The notes beneath the pieces were generated by a model. It was given only the letters and a program-made list of their open reading frames with translations. It was not told the origin of the DNA and did not search any database. From Pseudomonas hefeiensis (GTDB lineage: Bacteria; Pseudomonadota; Gammaproteobacteria; Pseudomonadales; Pseudomonadaceae), in assembly GCF_030687835.1 (NCBI RefSeq), contig NZ_CP117449.1, positions 2,046,001 through 2,110,000 of the forward strand: DNA of 64,000 nucleotides, in the 5' to 3' direction. Of the stretch, positions 41,250 to 51,127 are shown in pieces (position 1 is the first letter of the stretch; each line of letters opens with the position of its first letter). The position numbers and the translations under genes were made by a program.

Positions 41250-41339
41250 TGGGAGCAAAGCTTGCTCGCGATCCAGGCGATGCGGTTCAACTGCAAGACC
41301 GAGTCATCGTTCATCGCGAGCAAGCTTTGCTCCCACAGG
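41246..41339. repeat. REPIN next to the minisatellite
   Basis: CCTGTGGGAGCAAAGCTTGC (from 41246) and the inverted GCAAGCTTTGCTCCCACAGG (ending 41339), about 40 bp apart. Confidence 0.85.
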
Positions 41340-41379
41340 GCTCCATTGGCTCTCACAGGGCTCCATTGGCTCCCGCGGG
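41331..41379. repeat. Two and a half copies of a 20-bp direct repeat
   Basis: TCCCACAGGGCTCCATTGGC (41331) and TCTCACAGGGCTCCATTGGC (41351), then a partial TCCCGCGGG. The first unit overlaps the end of the REPIN. Together with the minisatellite, no gene occupies 41100-41438. Confidence 0.85.
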
Positions 41380-41438
41380 TTTTTTTGTGTGCACTGGCGT
41401 TCATAATGGCCGGCGTGGTTTCGAGGGGGGATGAAGAT

Positions 41439-42455
41439 TTGTTAACTGGACGGTGGATGGGGCTTGTGGTCTTGCTCGGGGCCCTGGCTGGCTGCGGCAG
41501 CGGCGAGAGCCTGGAGCGCTTTGATGGACCGACCATGGGTAGCCGTTACTCCATCCAGTACGTCAGGCGTTCCGCCGCGCCCGGTCCGAAGGAGGTGCAG
41601 GCCGAGGTGGAAAGCATCCTTGGGCAAGTGGATCGACAGTTCTCTACCTATCGCAGCGATTCGGACATCGAACGTTTCAATGCGTTGCCGGCCAATAGCT
41701 GTCAGCTCATGCCCGGCCCGGTCCTGGAGCTGATCCGCGTGGGCGAGCAGTTGTCGGCTCAAAGCGATGGCTCGTTCGACCTGACCGTGGAGCCGCTGCT
41801 GAACCTGTGGGGCTTCGGTCCCCAGTCCCGAGAAGAGAAAGTACCGACCGCAGAAGCCCTGGCCGTGGTGCGCCAACGCGTCGGGTATGGTCATCTGTGC
41901 ATCGACGGCGACCGCTTGTGCAAAGACGCTGCGGTGGAAGTCGATTTCAACAGCCTCGCTGCTGGTTATGCCGTCGACCGTATCGCTGCCAGGTTCAAGG
42001 CCTTGGGCATCGACAGTTATCTGGTCGAGGTCACTGGCGAACTCAAGGCCGCCGGACGCAAACCCGATGGTGCGGCCTGGCGTATCGCCCTCGAAGAACC
42101 TCGGGACGACCGGAGGGTGGCCGAGCGTGTCATCGAGGTCAACGGCTACGGGGTTTCCACCTCGGGTGACTACCGTAAATATTTCGAGCAGGGCGGCAAG
42201 CGTTATTCCCACACCTTTGACGGCCGCACCGGTACGCCGGTCCTACACAACCTGGCGTCAGTCACGGTGATTCATCCTTCGGCGTTGATGGCCGATGGAC
42301 TATCGACGCTGTTGCTGATTCTCGGTCCCGAACGGGGTTGGGACTATGCCGAAAAACACGGTGTCGGGGTATTTTTCGTGCTGCGCGATGGCGATCGTTT
42401 TTTGACTCGTACCAATGATACGTTTGAACGCATAAGCAGCGCGAAAAGCCAATAA
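41439..42455 (+). CDS. apbE: FAD:protein FMN transferase (lipoprotein)
   Basis: A roughly 338-residue ApbE. The lipoprotein signal ends at LLGALAGC (Cys of the lipobox). Then follow FDGPTMGSRYSIQY, the flavin-site segment VDFNSLAAGYAVDRI, GVSTSGDYRKYF and HTFDGRTGTPVLHN with ALMADGLSTLLLILG. ApbE attaches FMN to Thr of target proteins such as NqrB/C or RnfG/D. Start is uncertain: TTG 41439 has GAGGGGGG 8 nt upstream and an Arg before the hydrophobic core; ATG 41406 or 41457 are alternatives. No nqr or rnf gene is in the window, so the target is unknown. The upstream leader carries minisatellite and REPIN sequences. Confidence 0.88.
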   Translation: MLTGRWMGLVVLLGALAGCGSGESLERFDGPTMGSRYSIQYVRRSAAPGPKEVQAEVESILGQVDRQFSTYRSDSDIERFNALPANSCQLMPGPVLELIRVGEQLSAQSDGSFDLTVEPLLNLWGFGPQSREEKVPTAEALAVVRQRVGYGHLCIDGDRLCKDAAVEVDFNSLAAGYAVDRIAARFKALGIDSYLVEVTGELKAAGRKPDGAAWRIALEEPRDDRRVAERVIEVNGYGVSTSGDYRKYFEQGGKRYSHTFDGRTGTPVLHNLASVTVIHPSALMADGLSTLLLILGPERGWDYAEKHGVGVFFVLRDGDRFLTRTNDTFERISSAKSQ

Positions 42456-42665
42456 CGACAGCGCAATGAAAGGCTACCTGTGGCGAAATAGCGCAGGCAA
42501 AACTAGCCTACGACGCGACCAAGGGGTAATGTGCGCGGCGTTGACGCTTCTATAGACTGTGGCCGGGCTTATGAACCGGCCCCAAATTGTTCCTTCATGT
42601 CGCTGGCCGGCATGATTTAGCCGTGGTGCCAAATGTGGTGCCGCGGCCTGTTCTGAGGAGTACGC

Positions 42666-44060
42666 ATGGCTGTCTACAACTACGACGTGGTGGTATTGGG
42701 TTCCGGCCCGGCGGGAGAGGGCGCGGCAATGAACGCCGCCAAGGCAGGGCGCAAGGTCGCGATGGTCGACAGCCGTCGGCAGGTCGGCGGCAACTGCACC
42801 CACTTGGGCACCATCCCGTCCAAGGCCTTGCGTCACTCGGTCCGGCAGATCATGCAGTTCAACACCAACCCGATGTTCCGCGCCATCGGCGAGCCGCGCT
42901 GGTTCTCCTTCCCGGATGTGCTCAAGAGCGCCGAGAAGGTGATCTCCAAGCAAGTCGCCTCGCGCACCGGTTACTACGCCCGCAACCGTGTCGACGTGTT
43001 TTTCGGCACCGGCAGCTTTGCCGACGAGCAGACCGTTGAAGTGGTTTGCGGCAATGGCGTGGTCGAAAAGCTGGTGGCCAAGCACATCATCATCGCCACC
43101 GGCTCGCGCCCCTATCGTCCGGCCGATATCGATTTCAACCACGCGCGTATCTACGATAGCGACACCATCCTGAGCCTGGGCCATACCCCGCGTAAGCTGA
43201 TTGTCTACGGCGCCGGGGTGATCGGTTGCGAATACGCCTCGATCTTCAGCGGCCTGGGTGTGCTGGTCGAACTGGTGGATAACCGCGGCCAGTTGCTGAG
43301 CTTCCTGGACTCGGAAATCTCCCAGGCCCTGAGCTATCACTTCAGTAACAACAACATCACCGTGCGTCACAACGAGGACTATGACCGCGTCGAAGGCGTG
43401 GACAACGGCGTGATCCTGCACCTCAAGTCCGGCAAGAAAATCAAGGCCGATGCCTTGCTCTGGTGCAATGGCCGCACTGGCAACACCGACACCCTGGGTC
43501 TGGAAAACATCGGCGTGAAGGTCAACAGCCGTGGGCAGATCGAAGTTGACGAGAACTACCGCACCTGCGTGACGAACATCTTCGGCGCAGGTGACGTTAT
43601 CGGTTGGCCGAGCCTGGCCAGCGCCGCCCATGACCAGGGCCGCTCGGCGGCAGGCAGCATTGTCGACAACGGGAGCTGGCGCTTCGTCAACGATGTACCG
43701 ACCGGCATCTATACCATTCCGGAGATCAGCTCGATCGGCAAGAACGAGCAGGAGCTGACCCAGGCCAAGGTGCCCTATGAAGTGGGCAAGGCCTTCTTCA
43801 AGAGCATGGCGCGGGCGCAGATCGCCGGAGAGCCGCAGGGCATGCTGAAGATCCTGTTCCACCGCGAGACGCTGGAAGTGCTGGGCGTGCACTGCTTCGG
43901 TTACCAGGCGTCGGAGATCGTTCACATCGGCCAGGCGATCATGAACCAGCCGGGTGAGCTGAACACGCTGAAGTATTTCGTCAACACGACGTTCAACTAC
44001 CCGACCATGGCCGAAGCCTATCGGGTAGCGGCCTATGACGGGCTCAACCGGCTTTTTTGA
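42666..44060 (+). CDS. sthA: Soluble pyridine nucleotide transhydrogenase
   Basis: A 464-residue FAD-dependent transhydrogenase that moves reducing equivalents between NADPH and NAD. The first dinucleotide fold is [21 protein letters not shown]. Unlike glutathione reductase-type relatives, the redox disulfide is missing: the CxxxxC position reads [15 protein letters not shown], with Thr49 in place of the second Cys, the SthA hallmark. The second NAD fold is [15 protein letters not shown]. The start follows GAGGAGTACGC. It is complete and its 3' end faces the GDPD gene. Confidence 0.96.
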   Translation: MAVYNYDVVVLGSGPAGEGAAMNAAKAGRKVAMVDSRRQVGGNCTHLGTIPSKALRHSVRQIMQFNTNPMFRAIGEPRWFSFPDVLKSAEKVISKQVASRTGYYARNRVDVFFGTGSFADEQTVEVVCGNGVVEKLVAKHIIIATGSRPYRPADIDFNHARIYDSDTILSLGHTPRKLIVYGAGVIGCEYASIFSGLGVLVELVDNRGQLLSFLDSEISQALSYHFSNNNITVRHNEDYDRVEGVDNGVILHLKSGKKIKADALLWCNGRTGNTDTLGLENIGVKVNSRGQIEVDENYRTCVTNIFGAGDVIGWPSLASAAHDQGRSAAGSIVDNGSWRFVNDVPTGIYTIPEISSIGKNEQELTQAKVPYEVGKAFFKSMARAQIAGEPQGMLKILFHRETLEVLGVHCFGYQASEIVHIGQAIMNQPGELNTLKYFVNTTFNYPTMAEAYRVAAYDGLNRLF

Positions 44061-44102
44061 GCGGCTCCGGCCGGTGGCCTGAGCCGGCCGGGGAGACCGA
44101 TT

Positions 44103-44825
44103 TCAGCAATTCTCGAGGGTGGCAGTGGCCAAACCGGGAAAGTCTGTAATCAGGCTGTCAACGCCGAAGTCGGCGAGCCTGCGCATCAGCGCGGGCTCGT
44201 TGACCGTCCACACCGACACATGCAACCCCTGACGCTGCGCCTTGATCAGGCGTTCCGGCGTACACAGGGTCCAGTTGAGCGCCAGAATCTCACAGCCATA
44301 ACTCTGGGCGACCTTCAGCGGGTCGAGCCAGGCGTATTCGGCCACCAGCCCGCGGGAGATGTCCGGGGTCAGGTCCAGGGCCGCCTTGAGTACTTCGCGG
44401 GAGCCTGAGGTGATGGTGATTTTTTCCAGCAACCCGAAACGCTCGGCCATTTCGCGAATCCCCAGCACGGTGGCAGCGGCGCGGGTGCGTGAGGCGCTCT
44501 TGACCTCCAGTTGCCAATGCTCGAAATCACATTTTTCGAACAGTTCCTCCAGGCGCGGGATCGGGCACGGCTTGATCCAGCCCGGGCCACCCTTGCGCGC
44601 GTCGTAGGTCACCAGCTCGGCGGCCGAATGCTCCACGACCTTGCCCCGGCGATCGGTGGTGCGCTTGAGGGTCGGGTCGTGGATCACCATCAACTCGCCG
44701 TCCATTGAAAGGTGCAGGTCCAGCTCGCATCGGCGCACGCCGTGCTTGAGGCATTCCTGGAAACCGGTCAGGGTGTTTTCTGGCGCTTCGCCCTTGGCGC
44801 CGCGGTGGCCATAAATGAGGGTCAC
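44103..44825 (-). CDS. Glycerophosphodiester phosphodiesterase, GDPD family
   Basis: A 240-residue GDPD hydrolysing glycerophosphodiesters to glycerol-3-phosphate and an alcohol. Catalytic and metal residues are in YGHRGAKGEAPENTL and RCELDLHLSMDGELMVIHD, where His, Glu and Asp coordinate the metal. No signal peptide is seen, so it is the cytoplasmic (UgpQ-like) type, not periplasmic GlpQ. It starts with GTG and overlaps the upstream PilZ gene by GTGA at 44822-44825, so the two are translationally coupled. The C-terminus (ALMRRLADFGVDSLITDFP) matches the family. Confidence 0.88.
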   Translation of the reverse strand: MTLIYGHRGAKGEAPENTLTGFQECLKHGVRRCELDLHLSMDGELMVIHDPTLKRTTDRRGKVVEHSAAELVTYDARKGGPGWIKPCPIPRLEELFEKCDFEHWQLEVKSASRTRAAATVLGIREMAERFGLLEKITITSGSREVLKAALDLTPDISRGLVAEYAWLDPLKVAQSYGCEILALNWTLCTPERLIKAQRQGLHVSVWTVNEPALMRRLADFGVDSLITDFPGLATATLENC

Positions 44826-45418
44826 GGTTCTTCCTTATTGATGCCTGATTCGTTCAGTTCTCGCGCCAGGCGCCGCTCCTGCGCCTGCTTCTGCAGGATG
44901 TAGCGGGCCAGCAACTGACGCTGGGCATCGGTGGGGCGTTCGAACTCGGTGCCCACGTCATAGCCGTCGTCCTTGGGGTCGCAATGAGTAACCCGGGCCC
45001 GGAGCAACAGCCCCAGCGCCTGGGGCATCAGCACCATCTTGATCGACAGGTGCGCGCCGACGGCAATGGGGCTGGGGGATTGGAAGTCAATGCCGCCTTC
45101 GGAAATGATCACCGGCTGCGGCTCGCCGATTTCTCCGAGTGCGGTCAGGGCGATGACCTGGCTGAGCAGATCGATGCGTTTGTGCATGACTTTCAGGTAC
45201 GCGGCGATGCTGCGCTCGCGCTCGCTGATCTGGCGCAGCAGGTGCTGCGATTCGAATTCGCTCAGGTGCAGCTCGCTGAGCAGATTGAACAGTGGAGAAG
45301 CATCCTGCAACACTTCCTGGCCAGCAGCTTCAGGAATGGAGAGGGGCCGAATTTCCAGTGCGATCGTGTCCTCGATACGGTAGTATTCGCGGCGATCTTC
45401 TTCATCTAATGTCGACAT
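44822..45418 (-). CDS. PilZ domain protein
   Basis: A 198-residue protein with a PilZ (c-di-GMP-binding) fold. The N-terminal motif RREYYR and the later IISEGGIDF (SxxG box) are the two nucleotide-contact elements, separated by about 100 residues including a helical insert. The C-terminus is basic and helical. The ATG at 45418 (MSTLDEEDRREYYR) is the natural start; the frame extends 42 codons upstream without homology. Its stop overlaps the GDPD start. Output and partner are unknown. Confidence 0.82.
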   Translation of the reverse strand: MSTLDEEDRREYYRIEDTIALEIRPLSIPEAAGQEVLQDASPLFNLLSELHLSEFESQHLLRQISERERSIAAYLKVMHKRIDLLSQVIALTALGEIGEPQPVIISEGGIDFQSPSPIAVGAHLSIKMVLMPQALGLLLRARVTHCDPKDDGYDVGTEFERPTDAQRQLLARYILQKQAQERRLARELNESGINKEEP

Positions 45419-45512
45419 GGCGAACCCATGGTAGCGGCGGTGGTCTGAGTGTAAAGCTGGTTTGTGACCCCCGCCACAAGGACGTTCCTTTTCCCTCCGA
45501 ACAAGCCCCGAC

Positions 45513-46763
45513 ATGTTCAGACCTCTCTTCGTATTTATCGGCACGCGTTATACCCGTGCAAAACGTCGCAATCATTTCGTATCGTTCATTTCCCTGACTT
45601 CAATCATCGGGCTGGCCCTTGGCGTGGTCGTGATGATCGTCGTGCTGTCGGTGATGAACGGTTTCGACCATGAAATGCGCACCCGCGTGTTGGGCATGGT
45701 GCCCCACGCCACCCTCGAAACCGGCGAAGCCATCAGCGACTGGCCGAGCCTGGCCGCGAAGGTCAAGCAGAACCCGCAGGTGCTGGCTGTTGCGCCGTTC
45801 ACCCAGATGCAAGGGCTGCTGACGCACAATGGCAAGGTTTCCAAGGTCTTGCTCAATGGCATTGACCCTGGGCTTGAGCGGCAGGTGTCGATCATCGACA
45901 ACTTCATGAAGCAGGGCAAACTCGACGACCTGGCGCCAGGCAGCTTCGGCATCGTCATCGGCGACAAGGCGGCGGCCAAGCTCGGCGCCGCCATCGGCGA
46001 CAAGCTGACGTTCGTTGCGCCGGAAGTCACCGTGACCCCGGGCGGAATGTTCCCGCGCATGAAGCGCTTTACCGTCGTCGGTATTTTCCATGTCGGCGCT
46101 GGAGAGCTGGACGGTTACCTGGGCGTCACCAATCTTCAGGACCTGGCTCGTCTGCATCGCTGGAAGCCGGATCAGGTCCAGGGCCTGCGGTTGAAGTTCG
46201 ACGATCTGTTTCAGGCACCGCGGGTTGCCTGGACCATCGCCCAGCAACTTGGCGAAGACCGCTATTACGCCCGGGACTGGACGCGCACCCACGGCAACCT
46301 GTACCAGGCAATTCGCATGGAAAAAGCCATGATCGGCCTGCTTTTATTGCTGATCGTCGCCGTGGCCGCGTTCAACATCATCTCCACCCTGGTAATGGTG
46401 GTGAACGACAAGAAAGGCGATATCGCCATCCTGCGTACCTTGGGCGCCACGCCGGGGCAGATCATGCGGATCTTCATGGTCCAGGGTACGGTCATTGGCG
46501 TGATCGGTACGGTGGTCGGCGCCTTGGTCGGGATGTTTGCCGCGCTGAACGTCAGTGCCGCGATTGCCGCACTCGAAGGCTTGATCGGGCACAAGTTTCT
46601 CAACGCCGACGTGTATTTCATCGACTACCTGCCGTCGCAGTTGCAGACGGACGATGTATTGATGGTCTGCGGCGCCGCGTTGGTCCTGAGTTTCCTCGCC
46701 ACCCTGTATCCAGCCTGGCGTGCCGCGCGCACCCAGCCTGCGGAGGCGTTACGTTATGAGTGA
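45513..46763 (+). CDS. lolC: Lipoprotein-releasing ABC transporter permease LolC
   Basis: A 416-residue inner-membrane permease. It has one N-terminal membrane helix ([19 protein letters not shown]), a large periplasmic domain (about residues 45-270) that recruits LolA, and three C-terminal helices in the FtsX-like fold, including [18 protein letters not shown] and the cytoplasmic [20 protein letters not shown] coupling helix. With LolD and LolE it extracts outer-membrane lipoproteins. Its stop overlaps the lolD start (46756). The C-terminal half aligns well with LolE, which helps locate the frameshift there. Confidence 0.94.
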   Translation: MFRPLFVFIGTRYTRAKRRNHFVSFISLTSIIGLALGVVVMIVVLSVMNGFDHEMRTRVLGMVPHATLETGEAISDWPSLAAKVKQNPQVLAVAPFTQMQGLLTHNGKVSKVLLNGIDPGLERQVSIIDNFMKQGKLDDLAPGSFGIVIGDKAAAKLGAAIGDKLTFVAPEVTVTPGGMFPRMKRFTVVGIFHVGAGELDGYLGVTNLQDLARLHRWKPDQVQGLRLKFDDLFQAPRVAWTIAQQLGEDRYYARDWTRTHGNLYQAIRMEKAMIGLLLLLIVAVAAFNIISTLVMVVNDKKGDIAILRTLGATPGQIMRIFMVQGTVIGVIGTVVGALVGMFAALNVSAAIAALEGLIGHKFLNADVYFIDYLPSQLQTDDVLMVCGAALVLSFLATLYPAWRAARTQPAEALRYE

Positions 46764-47454
46764 GTCGGGCATGAGTGAAAAAGCAATCTTGAGCTGCCGT
46801 AACCTGGGCAAATCCTACGAGGAGGGGCCGGAGTCGGTGGTGGTGTTGTCGGGCTTGCAGCTGGAGCTGCATCCGGGCGAGCGTGTGGCGATTGTCGGCA
46901 CCTCCGGGTCGGGCAAAAGTACCTTGCTCAATCTGTTGGGTGGCCTCGATACACCGACCGCCGGCAGTGTCTGGCTGGCGGGCGAAGAACTCTCGGCGCT
47001 GAATGAGAAGGCCCGTGGCCTGCTGCGCAACCGTTCCCTGGGCTTCGTTTACCAGTTCCACCATTTGCTGCCTGAGTTCACCGCGCTGGAGAATGTCTGC
47101 ATGCCGCTGTTGATCGGTCGCACCGCGATTCCCGAAGCCCGGCAGCGGGCCACGGCGTTGCTGGAGCGGGTCGGATTGGGTCATCGCCTGGAACATAAGC
47201 CGGCAGAGTTGTCCGGTGGCGAGCGCCAGCGCGTGGCGATTGCCCGGGCCCTGGTCAACAAGCCGGGGCTGGTCATGCTCGACGAGCCGACCGGTAACCT
47301 CGACTCCCACACCGCCCAAGGCATTCAGGACCTGATGCTGGAACTCAGTACGTCAATGCGTACCGCATTCCTGGTGGTGACCCACGACATGAACCTGGCC
47401 CGGCAGATGGACCGCGTCCTGCACTTGCAGGAAGGTTGCCTGACGCCCATTTGA
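46756..47454 (+). CDS. lolD: Lipoprotein-releasing ABC transporter ATPase LolD
   Basis: A 232-residue ABC ATPase powering LolCE. Walker [14 protein letters not shown], signature [15 protein letters not shown] and Walker [13 protein letters not shown] are intact, and the Q-loop [17 protein letters not shown] carries the LolD-specific motif. The ATG at 46756 overlaps the lolC stop and has GGAGG 11 nt upstream; the in-frame ATG at 46771 (227 residues, [11 protein letters not shown]) matches known LolD lengths and may be the real start. It sits between the two permease genes. Confidence 0.93.
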   Translation: MSESGMSEKAILSCRNLGKSYEEGPESVVVLSGLQLELHPGERVAIVGTSGSGKSTLLNLLGGLDTPTAGSVWLAGEELSALNEKARGLLRNRSLGFVYQFHHLLPEFTALENVCMPLLIGRTAIPEARQRATALLERVGLGHRLEHKPAELSGGERQRVAIARALVNKPGLVMLDEPTGNLDSHTAQGIQDLMLELSTSMRTAFLVVTHDMNLARQMDRVLHLQEGCLTPI

Positions 47455-47463
47455 CCGACCGAA

Positions 47464-47500
47464 ACCCGGCGCTTGCTGCAAGCGCCGGGTCTTTAATTTT
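47464..47500 (+). terminator. Strong hairpin between lolD and lolE
   Basis: ACCCGGCGCTTG-CTG-CAAGCGCCGGGT, a perfect 12-bp stem, followed by CTTTAATTTT. It looks like an intrinsic terminator inside the lolCDE operon; it may act as a partial attenuator or RNA stabiliser. Confidence 0.75.
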
Positions 47501-47517
47501 CATACGGTGCCCCGCGA

Positions 47518-48763
47518 ATGTTCAGACCGTTATCGATCTTCATCGGCACGCGCTATACCCGCGCCAAGCGCCGCAATCGCTTTGTTTCGTTCATTTCCAT
47601 GACCTCGATGATCGGCCTCGCCCTGGGGGTGCTGGCGATGATCGTGGTGCTGTCGGTGATGAACGGCTTCCAGCGCGAAATGAGCTCGCGCATCCTGGGT
47701 ATGGTGCCCCACGCCACCATCGTCGGCGTCAAGCCGATCGACGACTGGCAGCCGGTGGCCGCCGCGGCGCTGAAAAATCCTGAGGTGATCGCCGCCGTGC
47801 CGTTTACTGAAATGGAAGGCATGCTCAGCCATAAAGGCGCGATGCAGCCGATCCAGATCAGCGGCATCGACCCGGCCCAGGAAGGCAAAGTGTCGATTGT
47901 CGCCCAGCATATTGTCCAGGGGCGTCTCGATGCCTTGAAACCAGGCGAATTTGGCGTGGTGATCGGCGAAATCACCGCCCGGCGCTTCCGTTTGAACGTC
48001 GGTGACAAACTGACCCTGATCGTGCCGGAAATCAGCACCGCGCCGGGCGGCATCACTCCGCGGATGCAGCGCTTGAATGTGGTCGGCGTGTTCAAGGTTG
48101 GCGCCGAGCTGGATGGCTCCATGGCGCTGATCCACGTGGCCGACGCTGCGCAAATGCAGCATTGGCAGCCGAATCAGGTGCAAAGCGTGCGCCTGGCGGT
48201 CAAGGACCTCTACGCCGCGCCGCAAGTTTCCGGCGACATCGCCACAGGCCTCGGCGCGGGCTACAAGGCCGACGACTGGACCCACACTCAGGGGCAGCCT
48301 GTTCAGTGCCATGAAGATGGAAAAAACCATGATCGGCCTGCTGTTATTGATGATTGTCGCGGTGGCGGCGTTCAACATCATCGCGACCCTGATCATGGTG
48401 GTTAATGACAAGGGCGCGGATATCGCGATCCTGCGCACTATCGGCGCGACGCCGCGGCAGATCATGGCGATCTTCATGGTCCAGGGCACGGTGATTGGCG
48501 TGGTCGGTACACTGGTCGGCGGCGTGCTCGGGGTGATTGCGGCCTTGAACGTCAGTGACCTGGTAGGTTGGGTGGAAAGGGTAACGGGCCAGCATATTTT
48601 CAGTTCCGACGTGTATTTCGTCAGCAACCTGCCCTCGGAGCTTCAACGCGGTGATGTGCTGCTGATCTGCTCGGCCGGGTTCATCCTGAGCTTCCTCGCC
48701 ACGGTTTACCCGGCCTGGCGTGCGGCGAAGGTCGAGCCGGCGCAGGCGTTGCGGTATTCCTGA
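47518..48763 (+). pseudogene. lolE: lolE with apparent +1 frameshift (permease LolE)
   Basis: Start [19 protein letters not shown] and residues up to about 258 (KADDWTHTQG) are a normal LolE. The frame then reads non-homologous sequence to a stop at 48405, while the LolE C-terminal half (AMKMEKTMIGLLLLMIVAVA onward) continues in the +1 frame to 48763. LolC shows the matching site as [19 protein letters not shown]. Deleting one G from GGGG at 48291-48294 restores DWTHTQGSLFSAMKMEKTM and a 414-residue protein, the usual LolE length. LolE is essential in E. coli, so a sequencing or assembly error in the G run is the likeliest cause. The C-terminal fragment could also be reinitiated at ATG 48311. 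Confidence 0.85.
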
Positions 48764-48799
48764 ATCAGTGCAAAACCTTGTGCCAAGTCGACACTCTCT

Positions 48800-48929
48800 G
48801 TGGCGAGGGGATTTATCCCCGCTGGGTCGCGAAGCGGCCCTAAACCCTGGCATCTGGGTGTAGCAGGCAGGTTGAGTTGACTGTATTGGGGCTGCTTCGC
48901 AGCCCAGCGGGGATAAATCCCCTCGCCAC
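48800..48929. repeat. REPIN with perfect 27-bp inverted arms
   Basis: Left arm begins GTGGCGAGGGGATTTATCCC (48800-48826) and the exact inverse complement occupies 48903-48929; each arm itself folds (GGGGATTTATCCCC). This belongs to another REP family, between lolE and the sensor kinase gene. Confidence 0.93.
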
Positions 48930-48946
48930 CAGGGATTGCGTCGGGC

Positions 48947-50299
48947 TTAATCCCCCTTCGGCAACTCAATCAAAAACCGCGTCCAGCCATCGGCCGATTC
49001 GCAGCGGATCTGCCCGCCATGGGCGCGGATGATCGAGCGGGTGATGGCCAGTCCCAGCCCAGCGTGTTCGCTGCTGCCTTCCTGGCGAGCCGGGTCGGCG
49101 CGATAGAAACGGTCGAACAGACGCGGCAGCAAGTCCGCTGAAATCCCGTTACCGCTGTTCTCCACGTTCACATGCACCTGTCGAACACCCTCGACAATAT
49201 GTACCCGTACTTCGCCACCGTTAGGCGTGAAGCGCAAAGCATTGTCCAGCAAGTTGGACAGGGCCCGGCGCAACATGCTGCGGTCTCCCTCGATGCGAGC
49301 GTTGCCTTCGCGGCTTAAACGAACGTGGACGTCTTCGGCCAGCGGCGCGAAAAACTCCAGCAGCAGATCCACTTCCTGAGCCAGTTCCAGCGGTTCGCGG
49401 CTGGGTGCCAGCAAGCCGTGGTCAGCCTTGGCCAGATAGAGCATGTCGTTGACCAACTGCGCCATCCATTGCAGCTCTTCAAGATTGCTGTGCAACGCTT
49501 CGCGATAGTCCTCCAGCGAGCGTTCGCGGGTGAGGGTGACCTGGGTGTGGGTCAACAGATTCGACAACGGGGTGCGCAATTCATGGGCGATGTCGGCAGA
49601 GAACGCCGAGAGCCGTTGAAACGCATCGTCGAGGCGTCGGAGCATGTCATTGATGCTGTGGGCCAGTTCCGCCAGTTCGGCGGGCATGTGTTCTTCCGGC
49701 AGTCGGGCATTGAGAGAACGGGCCGAGACGCTGCCGGCGATGGCCCCCATGCGTCGTAACGGCCGCAAGCCGCGACGGGCGGCCCAGGCGCCGAGCAGGG
49801 CGGTAGCCAGGGCGGACAGGCCGACCGTCAACCAGATCAGGCGCTGCATGCGCTGCAGGAAGTGCTGGTGGTGGGTGATGTCCAGCAGCAGCGTCAGTTG
49901 CGGCGAATCCGGACGCTCGGGGTACAGCGGCGCATCCAACACCCGGTAATCAGTCTCGGCGTCACTGAGGGTGGACAGGCCAGGACGCTCCGCCAACTGC
50001 GCCGGAATCCGCAGCGAATTGTCGTACCAGCGCACCCCATCGCTACCTTTGATGCGCAAGGCCAGGTCGGCTTGGCGACTGAGTTCATCTGCCAGACGGC
50101 TTTTGGTCTGCTCGGCATCAAGCCCTTGCAGGGCGCGGCGCAGGCCGATCAGCTTGCCTTCAAGCAGTTGCTGATCCAGCTCGATGAAGTGCGCCTCGCT
50201 GCCCCGGCTGAACAGCACGCCGGCAAACAGTGACACCACGGCGGTACAGGCGGCGAACAGCAGTGCTAGTCGGCTGCTCAGCGACCAACGCCCCCTCAC
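48947..50299 (-). CDS. copS: Heavy-metal type sensor histidine kinase (CopS/CusS-like)
   Basis: A 450-residue membrane histidine kinase. Helix 1 is near residues 9-29 and helix 2 near 153-175, flanking a periplasmic sensor domain of about 120 residues. A HAMP linker follows, then the H-box [15 protein letters not shown] with the phosphoaccepting His, [13 protein letters not shown], and [16 protein letters not shown]. The family (heavy-metal sensor kinases) and the adjacent cupredoxin point to copper. Its start overlaps the response-regulator stop by ATGA, so both are translated from one mRNA. Confidence 0.88.
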   Translation of the reverse strand: MRGRWSLSSRLALLFAACTAVVSLFAGVLFSRGSEAHFIELDQQLLEGKLIGLRRALQGLDAEQTKSRLADELSRQADLALRIKGSDGVRWYDNSLRIPAQLAERPGLSTLSDAETDYRVLDAPLYPERPDSPQLTLLLDITHHQHFLQRMQRLIWLTVGLSALATALLGAWAARRGLRPLRRMGAIAGSVSARSLNARLPEEHMPAELAELAHSINDMLRRLDDAFQRLSAFSADIAHELRTPLSNLLTHTQVTLTRERSLEDYREALHSNLEELQWMAQLVNDMLYLAKADHGLLAPSREPLELAQEVDLLLEFFAPLAEDVHVRLSREGNARIEGDRSMLRRALSNLLDNALRFTPNGGEVRVHIVEGVRQVHVNVENSGNGISADLLPRLFDRFYRADPARQEGSSEHAGLGLAITRSIIRAHGGQIRCESADGWTRFLIELPKGD

Positions 50300-50976
50300 A
50301 GGTTGCGCTCTTCAAGGACATACCCCATTCCCCGCACGGTGTGGATCAGCTTGCTAGGGAAGTCATCGTCGATCTTGATTCGCAGGCGCCGTATTGCGAC
50401 TTCGATGACGTTGGTGTCGCTGTCGAAGTTCATGTCCCAGACTTGGGAAGCAATCAGGGATTTGGGCAGGACCTCGCCCTGGCGACGCAGGAGCAGCTCC
50501 AGCAAAGCGAATTCCTTGGCGGTGAGGTCGATGCGCCGGCCGCTACGTTCGACGCGGCGGCGGATCAGGTCCAGGCGCAGGTCCGCCAGTCGCAGGCTGG
50601 TTTCCTGAGGCGTCGAGCTGCCTCGGCGCAACAGGCTGCGCACTCGCGCCAGCAATTCGGAAAAGGCAAAGGGTTTGACCAGGTAGTCGTCGGCGCCCAA
50701 CTCCAGGCCATGTACACGATCCTCAACCGCATCCCGCGCGGTGAGAAACAGCACCGGCGTATCCAGGCCGGCCCCGCGCACGGCCTGCAGAATCTGCCAG
50801 CCATCGCGGCCGGGCAGCATCACATCGAGGATCAGCAAGGCATATTCACCGCTCAAGGCCAATTGCTGACCGGTAATGCCATCGGCCACCAGATCGGCGT
50901 TGAACCCGGCTTCGGTCAGGCCCTGGCGCAGGTATTGGCCGGTTTTGGTTTGGTCTTCGACGATCAACAGTTTCAT
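50296..50976 (-). CDS. copR: OmpR-family response regulator (CopR-like)
   Basis: A 226-residue response regulator. The receiver domain has acidic pocket and phosphoacceptor Asp in [14 protein letters not shown] (about residue 51) and [13 protein letters not shown] with the conserved Lys. The C-terminal winged helix (about 130-226) is of OmpR/PhoB type, ending YVLEERNL. It is divergent from the cupredoxin gene across a shared control region that holds a copper-type box. Copper as inducer is inferred from family and neighbours. Confidence 0.9.
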   Translation of the reverse strand: MKLLIVEDQTKTGQYLRQGLTEAGFNADLVADGITGQQLALSGEYALLILDVMLPGRDGWQILQAVRGAGLDTPVLFLTARDAVEDRVHGLELGADDYLVKPFAFSELLARVRSLLRRGSSTPQETSLRLADLRLDLIRRRVERSGRRIDLTAKEFALLELLLRRQGEVLPKSLIASQVWDMNFDSDTNVIEVAIRRLRIKIDDDFPSKLIHTVRGMGYVLEERNL

Positions 50977-51041
50977 GGGCAGCTCAAGGCGTTGTTGGAA
51001 CGAGGGCGTTATACCGCGTCGGGCGTGGCCGTGGCTCTACC

Positions 51042-51056
51042 TGACAAAGTTGTAAT
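51042..51056. promoter_or_regulatory. Cop-box-like operator between copR and the cupredoxin gene
   Basis: TGACAAAGTTGTAAT, matching the TGACA-N4-TGTNAT pattern known for CopR/CusR sites. It lies 66 bp upstream of copR and about 70 bp upstream of the cupredoxin start, well placed to control both. Confidence 0.7.
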
Positions 51057-51127
51057 CGAGCCGTCAGCCGATTGGCAGGCGTGCAGGTATAGAGTGCCCA
51101 CAGGCTGAATCTGACAGGAGTATGGAC

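Noticed and set aside
41148..41438. N-terminal extension of apbE through the minisatellite and REPIN
   Set aside because: The frame is open only because the repeats lack stops; it would destroy the lipoprotein signal.
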